Below, piece after piece: positions 23,701 through 35,700 of a stretch of 64,000 bases of DNA. Under the pieces are notes generated by a model that was not told the origin of the DNA, did no database searches, and saw only the letters and a program-made list of their open reading frames with translations. The position numbers were made by a program, and so were the translations under genes. Every line of letters begins with the position of its first letter. Positions within the stretch are counted from its first letter, which is position 1. This stretch comes from Apricaphanius iberus (Eukaryota > Chordata > Actinopteri > Cyprinodontiformes > Aphaniidae): NCBI GenBank assembly GCA_028564705.1, contig JAPXFQ010002085.1, forward strand, positions 952,001 to 1,016,000, in the 5' to 3' direction.

Positions 23701-26191
23701 TCCTATCTACCTGTCTGACCTGACTCTAACTACCTATAAACATATCTCTAACTGTAAGCTTTGTCAAAGAGGAAAGTTTTTAGCCTAGTTTTAAAGATAG
23801 ACAAATTGTCTGCTTCACGAACCAACCCTGGGAGCCGGTTCCATAGGAGGGGAGCCTGATAGCTGAAAGATCTGCCACCCATTCTACTTTTAGAAATCCT
23901 AGGAACTACCAGTAAACCTGCAGTCTGAGAGCGAAGGTCTCTGTTAGGAACATATGGAACAATCAGGTCTCTTATGTATGATGGAGCTAGATTATTAAGG
24001 GCTTTATATGTCAGAAGGAGGATCTTGAATTCTATTCTAGATTTTACTGGGAGCCAGTGAAGAGAAGCTAAAACAGGGGAAATGTGATCTCTTCTTTTAA
24101 TATTCATCAGAATCCTAGCAGCAGCATTTTGAACTAACTGTAGACTTTTAATTGTATTCTGTGGACTACCTGATAATAGACAGTTACAGTAATCCAGCCT
24201 TGAAGTAACAAATGCATGGACTAGTTTTTCAGCATCAGTCCTGGACAGGATGGTTCTAATTTTTGCAATATTCCTAAGGTGAAAAAAGGAAATCCTACAG
24301 ACTTCTTTAATGTGAGTTCTAAATGACATATCTTGGTCAAAAATGACACCGAGGTTTTTTGCTTTATTACTGGAGGCTAATTTAATGCCGTCCAGGTGAA
24401 GGGGCTGACTAAGTAGTTTCTTTTTCAGAGCTTCTGGTCCAAAGACGACAACTTCTGTTTTATCAGAATTTAGAAGCAAGAAGTTTAGAGTCATCCAAGT
24501 TTTTATGTCTTCCAGACATGCCTGTAGTCTACCTAACTGATTGGATTCATCAGGATTTATGGATAGATATAGCTGTGTATCATCTGCGTAACTATGGAAT
24601 TTTATCCCATGCTGCCTAATTATTTTACCAATAGGAAGCATATATATAGTAAAGAGAATCGGCCCAAGCACTGAACCCTGTGGTACTCCGCAAGTAACTA
24701 TTGAGGTTGAGGAAGATCTATTGTTTACCTGAACAAACTGAAATCTGTTAGACAAATAAGATTTAAACCAACCTAGTGCTGTTCCTATTATACCGACACT
24801 TTGAAGCCTTTCTATGAGAATATTGTGATCAACAGTGTCAAAGGCAGCACTGAGATCTAACAGGACCAGAATGGTCACCAGTCCATTGTCTGAGGCTATG
24901 AGAATATCATTAGTAACCTTCACCAGAGCTGTTTCAGTGCTATGATGAGCTCTAAAGCCTGACTGAAACTTCTCAAACAGCTCATTATTGTTTAAATGCT
25001 CACATATCTGGTGTGCAACTATTTTCTCAAGAATTTTAGATAAGAAGGGAAGATTAGATATCGGTCTATAGTTAATTAAGTCGTTTTGATCAAGAGAGGG
25101 TTTCTTAAGTAGAGGTTTAATTACAGCAATCTTAAACTCCTGTGGTACATATCCATTGACTAAGGATAGATTCATTATATTTAAAATTGGAGCAGCGATC
25201 AGAGGGAAAACTTCTTTTAAGAGTTTAGTTGGGATTGGGTCTAAAACGCAAGTTGAAGGTTTAGATGAAGCTAATAATTTTAGTACATCACAAAGTTCGG
25301 CTGCATTAAAGCAGTTTAAGCATATATTAGGTTCCACCATTTTTGAGGCTGCCTCATTAACTAAGGAGGAAGCAAGCATATTGGGAAGGTTCCCAATTAT
25401 CTTATTCTTTATGGAGTCTATTTTATTTATAAAGAATTGCATGAAGTCGTCACTGCTTAGAGCTTGGGGAATGGTTGGCTCGATAGAGCTATGATCCTGT
25501 GTGAGTTTGGCAACTGTATTAAAAAGAAACCTAGGATTATTTTTATTCTCCTCGATTAAAGATGAATAATATGCTGTTCTAGCTGTGTGAAGGCTCTTTT
25601 TATATAGCAATAAACTATTTTTCCATATTAAAAAGGAATCATGTAAATGCGTGGAGCGCCATTTTCTCTCTAGTTTTCTAACATTCTGCTTTAGGGTACG
25701 TAGCTCTAAATTAAACCAGGGAGTTAATCTTCTATGGCTAGCCACCTTCCTTTTCAAGGGGGCAACTTTGTCTATTGCCCGACGCAGGGAGGAATTAACG
25801 CTATGAACTAAAATGTCAAGTTGTGAGGGGTCACGAGTTAAATCACTGTTTTCTGTTCTGCATTTATAAACTGAGGAAATTAAAGTTGGAAGAGCTTCTT
25901 TAAAATTTGCTACAGCGTTGTCTGATAACGTTCTGGTATAATGAAGTTTTCTTTCAGGTTTGATATGATCCATTAGAGTAAGTTTAAAAGTGATAAGGAA
26001 ATGATCAGACAGGATAGGGTTATGTGGAATCAATCACAGGCATACGCTTTTTAAGTTTGTGTATATCTAAGAGTAAAATAGTTACTGTGGGAGGTTTTGA
26101 ATCAGTATCATAGTTCTGTATTTCAGCACCATTTAATAAGGTTGTCCACTTGCTTGTGTGTGTGTGAATTTCACAGTCAGTCCCTTATTGA

Positions 26192-26222
<31 letters not shown>

Positions 26223-29200
26223 CAGAAAGCAGCCTGTTAACGTGCTGTTTTTTCGTGATAAAGTGTTTGAATGTATTGCCATCTAGAGGCATGTAGCAGA
26301 GTCTCTACGCTCCTATAAAATCTGCCAGCGCCAGATGCTGCTATTGACAATGTGCATATGTTAACCGCTTTATAGGCCACATGCCTCTCATATTTCACTG
26401 GCTTTTAAGGTAGAGAGATCTCTCATTCTGGCTCACTTAATCTGTCTCTCCCTTTTGCCACATCTATCTTTTTTTTTCTACAGGTCTAGCCTCCTTCATT
26501 CTTTACCTAGGTAGTTTTTTTTTACCTACCTTTTTTCGCTACCTCCACCTCTTTGTTAACCCCCCCCCCCCTTCGCCACCCATTCTCATTGTGGCTCTCC
26601 CTCCCTCTTTTAGTTAGAAGTGCAGTGATTTGCAGGAGGATTTAGCTTGTGTCTAGGTGTCTAGGGGCTTATTAATCCCGTTTTACTGTGAATGAAAATT
26701 CTGTTGGTTTCCAGACATGAATATAGTGAGTACATGCATTCTGGTTGTTGTTTAGACAGTTCAGCCTTGGTGCCACGCCACGGTGATTTGTCGGGGATTT
26801 CATTTGATTCAGTGAAAATCTGAGCCTTTTTGATCCTGCTGCGGTTGTATTGAAGTGGGTTACCAGTTAATCTCTTTACATATGCTTGGTTATGTGCAAG
26901 CACAATTTGATCTGCAGACTCAACACTTGAAAGAAGCATACCCTCCTGTGTTCACACAAATGTGTTCAAACGCAAAGTTATCACTCTCATAGAGCTGCTG
27001 AGCTTCCAGTTAAAAAACAAACACAAAGACGGGATATAAACGCTATATCCTGGAGCCGAGTGCTCCCAGACTTCCATGGCATCGCACGCCAGGGCCTTTT
27101 GGAACAACAGTGTGTTTCTTATCAATTAGCAAATGGTGTTTTCACTGCATCACATGCGCATACACACTTCCTGCATCTGCCAGGGTGTTGGGCTGGGTCC
27201 CAATGCCTAAAGCTACTGGCACACACCCTGTTTTTGAGTGTGTTTGGGTATATGATATGAAATGGTGCATGTGTGACATAAATACTTAATCTGGAAGCTT
27301 TGAAATCACCCACCAGGGACAGCCGTTCGCCTGCTACATTCCGTGCTCTGTCTCTGCCGCTCTGGCATGTGTTACTTACTTGACCATGGCAGAGTATGGA
27401 TGTTGAAACACTGATAGCAGAAATCCCTTGTTATGTCATCTTCGTTTTCATTGTTCCTTTTTATTCCTCTTTTAATGGTTGATACTCTGGTTTCATTCAC
27501 GCAGAATTTGAGTGTTTACAGTCACTAATTTCCTCTGCCTGGCTGTCATGTTGCCACTTTACCCATTTCGCTATCATCTTTTATCTGCTGCCTTTTCACG
27601 TTTGCTCAACCATTCATGTCTAAAAGCCATCTTCTCATATTTATCCCATTTATAGCAAGAAAAAATTATTCGAATATTGACTTTTCTAAATACCGCCATG
27701 ATAGACACTTCTAAGAAAATAAGAAAACATGGGCTTTGTCTGTGTGTTATAAAAACAAAGGAAATAATCTGAGCAATTTGCATTTCGAGGTTGTTTTAAT
27801 GTTCCATTTTAATAATGCCTCCTAATTTTTACTCAAAATAGACGTTCGAAATGTGAAATTCAAGTACAAAGAAGAAACTGAAAATTCCAAGGAGCTCAGA
27901 ATTTCAAGTGAAAAAAAGGCAACCTTTGAAACATACAGTTAAAAAAGAAAATGTAGCTTAAGTTAAATAAATTGCTTCAATTGGTCACAAGTGATTAAAT
28001 TAAAGTCAGCAAACTTAATGTATTAACTTTTTTAACTGAAAAAACATAATAAAGTTACTTGAATAAACTTAATTCAATTACTTGTGACCAATTGAAGCAA
28101 TTTATTTAAGTTAGAGCTGCATTTTCTTTTTTCAGTGTACCCTTACCTCAAAATCCAATATGGCCACCTAGTGGTTTATTATTGGTTTATTCACAGTAAA
28201 ATTGCTCCTTGCTTCATTTCATGATTCGACTTCTATGTTAAAAAGTTTTTCAATGGTGCAAAGATCAGTGTGCTTTAACAGATAATCTGTTTTAAATGTT
28301 GTTTGGTAGCTCTACCTCCCGGTTAGTTTTAGTGTTTACCTTAAAAACATTGTACTGCTAAATTCAACCCAAGTAGAGTTACTTTTACAACAGTTTTAGT
28401 ATCATGATTTTATAACATGTTTTTGTCTCTCAGGGTTCAGTGTTGGAGGCAGCAGTCTTTGGTCTTGACCCATACAGTCAGTACAGTCTCCGTGTGGACG
28501 CTGTGAATGGGGCAGGTAGTTTGGAAGATGAAGAGGACATTTAAAACATTTGGGACGAATAGTGTTATAACCCTGAGGGAGTCTGATTGTTTTGTACTCC
28601 TTCAGGCAGCGTTTCCAGTCCATGGGTGGAGGTCAAGACCCTGGAGGCTTCTCCGACTGGCCTGGGGAACTTCACAGTGGAGCACAGTGGAGAGGAGGGA
28701 AGAGCGCTGCTGCTCAGCTGGGATGAGCCATGGGCTACAAATGGAGTAATCACGGTACCGAACCAAGACCAGGGCTTTCCAACCCATATTGGAGAGTCAG
28801 TCAGTCCATTCTCTATACCCAGTTATCTTCACAACGATTTGATCTCAGGACCTTCTTGCTGCAAGGCAATAGTGCTACTAAGTGTTCCACTGTTCAGTCC
28901 TTTGATGAATGATGCCAACTCCTCTTAAAATAGTTGATGCATAACACCATTTTTAATATTGAAACAACCTTATTGAAAACATAGAGGTCTTTTTGATGAA
29001 TAGTAAAAATATTACAAATTGCAATGTGGTTTAGTGGTATTATGCATATTGGATTCAGTTGTGCAATTAGTTGGAACCCTGATTCTTTTACTGTGTAAAA
29101 ATGTATTGTGACTATACAAAATTTTCTTTACACTGTAATCATGGATCTGTTAAATATAAAAAGGGTTGTTTTTTTTACAGGGTAACTAAAATGTGGTCCA

Positions 29201-32200
29201 TTTTAAGATGGTTCACCAGGGTTGTAGTCTTAGTATTAGGTCTTATTGGCATCATTGGGCTTTTCCTGGTTGTCTGGTAAAGCACCTCCAATTTTTGTTT
29301 TTTATAGATGGTCACAAATGCTCTCTCCCAGACACACTTGACAAATTAGTGGAGTTTTAAATTTCCATCAGTAGCTCACTGTCCAGGAGGATGGAAACAG
29401 CTTATTTTGTAAAAAGTGACAATTTATTCATATTTTCATATCGAAATTCTGATTATTTTAACTATCCTATATGAGACAATATCACAGACTAAAAGTGGAG
29501 TTGAGGTCATCGTATTGATTCCCACTCGTGGTTCATTGCAGCCGTTGTTTTGGGCATATCTTTATTAAATCTATAAGTATATCAACAATGTTAAACACAC
29601 ACATAGCAACTGGTAAGCAACTTTGCCTGTCCAATTTCCTTTAAGTCCCGTCTACAAAGCCTTCTTTCCCATCCATCCAGATGTATAACTTGTACAGTGA
29701 GGGGAACCTGGAGTTCAGCGGGCTTTCGCGGAGTTTCCTGTTTCGCCGTTTGGAGCCATGGACTATTTACTCTCTGACTCTTGAAGCTTGTACAGCAGCA
29801 GGCTGCACACACAGCCCTCCTCAGCACATCACCACTGCAGCTGCACCTCCTGCTTCCCAGCTCCCCCCTAGGCCTCTTTTCGTCGGCCCCGACCATGTGT
29901 CACTTACCTGGGAACCTCCCTCACAGCCAAATGGACCAATTGGGGAATATTCTCTGCTTGGAAGGAGTGTGGAGGAGAGGGAGAAGTTACAAAATAAGGA
30001 AGAGGGTACTGATGAGGGAAAGGTAGGTGAAATATTTTTAGTGATCACTGATCAATTTAAATCAAGGGCTTTGATTTCACTCTCATAGTTAATAAGAAAA
30101 AGGTTATTTTTGTTTTAAATAGAAATGTAATTGTTAATTAAAGCAGCTACGTTTATCATCGATCATCACTCCCACAGGTGCTCTTCACAGGAACATCGCC
30201 ACAGCAAGATGAATCTCAGTCCTATACAGTAACTGGTTTGCAACCCTGGACCCAATACAAGTTCAGTGTTTGTACTTACAACCCAGCGGGACACACCTGT
30301 AGCCCCTGGATCCCTGTAACAACCAGACAAGCCCCTCCTCGTGGCCTAGCCCCTCCAGTAGTGAGTCACGTCCAGGGCCGGCCCAGTGAGGTGGTGATAT
30401 CCTGGGCTCCTCCTTTGGAGCCAAACGGGATTCTACAGTCCTACAGGATACAGAGAAATAATATTAGTTTCAATTTCAGTTTTGACCCGACTATCCTAAA
30501 CTACACAGACAAAGACCTGCAGCCATTTTCAGCATATAGGTATTAGTATCTTTTGTTTCCATCAGTTTGTGATCTCTCATTATCATTGCAGATTTATTAT
30601 AAAGCAAGCACAAAAAATAAACAAAAATGCCTGTTTCTTTTTTTCTTATAGCTATTCAGTGACAGCCTGCACCTCAGAGGGATGTATAACCAGCCCACAG
30701 ACCAAAATTACAACGCTAGAGGCCCCTCCTGCGATGGTGAAAGTCCCCAACGTGGACTCCATTGCTTCTGATCACATAAACATTTCATGGGGTAAACCGC
30801 CGATGCAGAACGGAGAGGTGACGGAATATGTTGTGAAGCTGAACAACAAAGAGGCTTATCGTGGGAGAGACCTCAATACAGCACTGTCACATTTGCAGCC
30901 ACATACATCCTATCAGCTGGTTCTGTTGGTATGTACCAGAGGTGGCTGCACTACCAGCAACGCAACAATCGTAGTTACTCAGGAGGCTCCCCCAACTCAC
31001 CTGGCTGCACCAACTCTTAAGGTGGTTTTTACCTCTAATTTTGAAATCTATGGTGAATAAAATACATTTAGACCCTGTCCTCATGTAGCCGTGTATCTCA
31101 CAAAACAGATATATTTTTCTATGGTTTGGCCTGTCATCCACATGTAAATGCAGATTTACAGCACCAAAAATTAATCTTTCTAAAAACTCTAGCCAAAGTA
31201 ATGATCTGCATTTTCTCAGTTTTCAAAGTCTGCGTATGAAAAACTTAAAACTGGAGTTTTAAGTGCCGCAACATCACTGTCTGTGATTAAATGTGCTTCA
31301 ACATCATTTGTGCGACATGTTTAGACTAAGAAACAGTATTTATGCCCTCAGAGCTGTGTTGGCATTATAGATTTTCCAAGCACTTTTTGCTCTCTTGTTT
31401 TTACAAGCTCCATTACTGATGTGCAGTGAGGAGAACAAGTATTTGATACACTGCTGATTTTTGAAGTTTTCCCACTTACAAAGCATGTACAGGTCTGTAA
31501 TTTGTATCAAATACAGTCTTCAGCTGTGAGGGACAGAATCTAAAACAAAAATGCAGAAAAATCACAGTGGATGATTTCTAAATAAGTAATTTCCATTTTA
31601 TTGCATGACATTTGATCGCCTATCAACCAGTAAGAATTCAGGCTCCCACAGACCTGTCAGTTCTTCTTTAAGAAGCCCTCCTGTTCTCCACTCATTACCT
31701 GTATTAACTTTACCTGTTTGAACTCGTTACCTTTATAAAAGACACCTGTCCACAAACCCAGAGAGCTGTGCAAGGACATTAGGGATAAAATTGTAGAGCT
31801 GCACAAGGCTGGGATGGGCTACAGGACAATAGGTCTGGAGCGCCATGCAAGATCTCTCCTGAAGGGGCATCAATGATCATGAGGACAGTGAGGGATGAGC
31901 CCAGAACTACAGGGCAGGACCTGGTCAATGACCTGAATAGAGCTGGGACCACAGTCGCAAAGAAAAACCATCAGTAACACACTCCGCTGCCATTGAATAA
32001 AATCCTGCAGTGCACACAAGGTCCCCCTGCTCAAGCCAGCGCAGGTCAAGGCCCGTCTGAAGTTTGCCAGTGACCGTTTGGATGATCCAGAGGAGGAATG
32101 GAAAAAAAGAAACACTCGCCGTGTTTGGAGAATGAAGGAGGATGAAGCCTGGTGAAGAACTACAGAAAACGTCTGATCCCTGTACATGCAAACAAAAGTT

Positions 32201-32720
32201 TCTGTATCAAAAATTGAGTTCTGTTTGTCTGATGTATCAAATACTTATGTCACACAATAAAATACAAAATTAATTATTTAAAAATCATCCACTGTGATAT
32301 TCTGCATTTTTGTTTTAGATTCTGTCCCTCACAGAAGAGTACCTTTGATACAAATTACAGACCTCTACATGCTTTTTAAGTGGGGAAACTTAATAACTCA
32401 GCAGTGTATCAAATACTTGTTCTCCCCACTGTATGTAGAAGTAGAGAATAGAAGGTTACTTTGAGCAGATAAGATTTGGGAAAACTACTTCCCCCTACAT
32501 TTTTGCCATGTCTATGAAGGGGCTTACAGACACACTAATCCGGTTACGTGTGAATGCTGATTTTTCTTTTAAAAGAGCTGAGGATTTTTTTTTTAAACAC
32601 CTAAGTGTGTACAAGTACATTTTCTTGATTATTGATTATTAATTTTGATTTAGTTTAGGTTGCCAAATGTAGTTGCTCCCCTTATCCAAGTCAAAACCCT
32701 CTTTAATGTGATATTCCTTC

Positions 32721-32755
<35 letters not shown>

Positions 32756-35700
32756 GTTACTGGCCCAGAGTCAGTTGAGGTTACCTGGAGGCCTCCCGAT
32801 CATCCTAATGGGATCATCACTGGGTATGAGCTGCGCAGAGATGGTGAAGTTATCTACATCGGCTCAGACACGCATTATCATGACTTCACTCTTCTACCAA
32901 GTGTGGCATACAGCTATGTTGTCAGAGCGAACAACAGCAGAGGTGGTGTTAGCAGCAAGGTAGCCACAGCAAAGACTCATCCATCAGCCCCGTCTGGTGT
33001 GGGATTGCCAAGGTTAACATCACCGGTGCCAACCCAGGTGGGTCAAACTTTTTGAAACGCACCTGAATCAAGAGCTCTTAAGTTGTCGTTAACTGTTTTG
33101 ATGCTCTTATGTTCTTTTTCTTACCAGGTTAAAGTGGAGTGGCAAACTCCAGCTCGTCCTAATGGTGACATTGTGAGCTACTCTGTGCATTTGAGAGATC
33201 CAGGCCATCTTAACATCAGTAGTGCTGTCTTCACCCCAGAGGATAATGCCTTTTCTGTCAAACGAACCATTCTGCATGGGCTGAGTCCTTATCATAGGTC
33301 AGTCAGAACACCTTTCTATCAGAGATTCTTCTTTCAGACAGAGGATAATATACAGTGCTCTGCATAAATAAGTGCACACCACAGTACGTTTGTCAGAAAA
33401 CCTTTAGCTTCCTTTCAGAATCAACATTTTGTATGAGATACTATACTACAAAATACTCCCACAAATGTGGGCCATTGATCGCAAACAAGATTTGTTCATT
33501 TGCACACACAAAAAAGTGATTTGCCTAACAAATTCATTCAAGCCCATGTTGCAAAAATGAGTACACCCCAATTATAGTCCTACGAGAAAAGCCACACTTA
33601 AGACTACAAACTTCTAATTAACAGGCATTCAACCACAGGTGAGTCTAATGATTCATTTAAGAGGTGTCCAACAGAAAGGTGACAATAAAAGGGAATTACT
33701 TTACAAATAAAAGTCTTTCCCATTATATGCTGTCAGTAATGGCTCCCCATGGAAGAGAAATCTGAGAAAGGAAATAATTTCTTTACACAAAAAAGGTGAG
33801 GGCTACAAGAAGATCAGTAAAGCTTTACATATCAGTCAAAATACTGTAGCAAAAGTGATCGAAAAATTTGAGAAAGATGGAAATGCAACCATCTTACAAG
33901 GCCATCCACCGAAGTTAACATCTCGACAGGAGCGTCTTCTGATGAGAAGGGTTGAAGAAAATCACCATGCAAGTTCACTTCAGTTAGCTAAAGCAGTAGA
34001 AAGCCAAACGGGAGTGACCGTTTTCCGGGACACCATACGGCGCACACTGCAGAGGAATGGCATGCATGGGTATAAGGAAGCCTCTCCTAAAGCCCATGCA
34101 CAAAAAAGCACGCCTAGAATTTGCTAGGGCCCATGCTGAAAAAATGAAGACTACTGGGACTCTATACTCTGGAGTGATGAGACTAAGATCACTGTTTTTG
34201 GAACTAATGGTTTAGAAAATGTATGGTGTTGTAAAGGTGAGGATTTCAAAGAAAAATGCATGGCGCCTACAGTGAAACATGATGGTGGCAGTGTTCTTAT
34301 GGGGGGCTGCATTAATGCTGCTGATGTTGGGGAGCTGCATTTCATTGATGGTATCATGAACTCAACAATGTACTGCTCTATACCGAAGGAGAAGATGCTG
34401 CCATCACTCTGTGCACTTTTCGTCGAGCACTTTTCCAACACGGCAATGATCCAAAAACACACATCTAAAGCTACTGTTGCATTTCTGAAGCAGAACAGGG
34501 TGAAGGTGATTGAATGGCCAAGTTTGTCTCTTGATCTGAACCCAATCGAAAACCTGTGGGGAATTCTGAAGCAACAAGTTGAGAATCCCTCTCCATTCAC
34601 CATCCAGGCTCTAAAATAGGTTATTCTTGAAGAATGGAAAAAGATAGATGTTGCCTAAATTGCCTAGACCATGCCTCGAAGACTTGATGCTGTCCTTAAA
34701 AATCATGGTGCTCATACAAAATATTAGATGTAGTAGTTTTGTTGCAGGGTGTGTTAATTTTTGCCTCAACCAATTTGAGTAAAACTGAAGATTTAGTGAT
34801 CTAAATTAGATTATTAACCTTAATTTCATGTTATGGAGTTAAATACGTGTTCAATAAAACTCGGCCTTGTGGAAAGTTTGGAAATTGTCCTTTTGGTCAT
34901 TGAGCTACTGATTAAATTCATACTTTTTAAAGGGGGTGAACTCATTTATGCAGAGCACTGTACTTAAAGATCTCATTCACTAATTATTTCAATGCCGTCA
35001 ACAACTTTCCGTCAACAACTTTGAGTTATTTTGTTAACAGTGTTAATTTAATTCATTCCTTTTATAATATGTTACTCCATATCTTACTGTCTGTTTTCAC
35101 TTGCCTTTTATTCTTATTCATTTTATGTGTGTGTTGTCTTAACATGTACATTTCCACACTGTGGGATCAATGGTCTGCCCATTCATTCATTCATTCATTC
35201 ATTCAGACACAAAAAGATAAACGTGTGCAAAATAATCTCTATAACCTCTTTGGCAGCTTTATTTTAGATATAAGAAATATCTGAAACATGTGAAAACATT
35301 AGAAAACTTTTTGAAATACTAATAAATTAGTTTATCTCACATTCTACTGCAGTTTGGTGGACTTCTGATGCCTAAACCAAAGAAAATGCTTGAAAGAATG
35401 CAAAAATGTTTTTTTCTGAATTAAAACAAAATAATAAATATAGAGATTTGATTTCCTAAATTAAAAAGAAAATAAGTGAATTAAAAGCTCAGGTTTTTTC
35501 TGAATCAAAGCTTTTGCTTAGTTTTTTTACAATACAAGCTAATATTTCTGAAATAACCAAAAATATAAATTTTCAAGTTTTTTGAAAAAAGATACGTTTT
35601 ACAAAAAGTATTTTATAACAAGATTTGTTTTTTTTTAACTTAGTGATTTACTAATAGAAAATATCTACACAGTATTTTTATGAGATGATCTGTAGGTATA

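Larger units (their letters stand above)
22134..26135 (-). mobile_element. L2/CR1-group LINE with long intact reverse transcriptase frame
   Basis: Minus-strand non-LTR retrotransposon. The 3-prime end is at about 22134, where 'caattcaattcaattcagtt' is followed on the plus strand by 'tatttatatagcgccatttc'. The GC-rich 3-prime region is interrupted by a Penelope-like insertion at 22993-23478. The coding frame is 23748-26033, and homologous upstream sequence continues to about 26135. It is 5-prime truncated inside the endonuclease domain. Confidence 0.85.
31022..32755 (+). other. ush2a: ush2a intron with Tc1 insertion and AT-repeat acceptor
   Basis: The intron is 1734 bp. A Tc1-like element fills 31424-32431, and the intron ends in a run of AT repeats right before the acceptor AG at 32754-32755. 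Confidence 0.8.
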
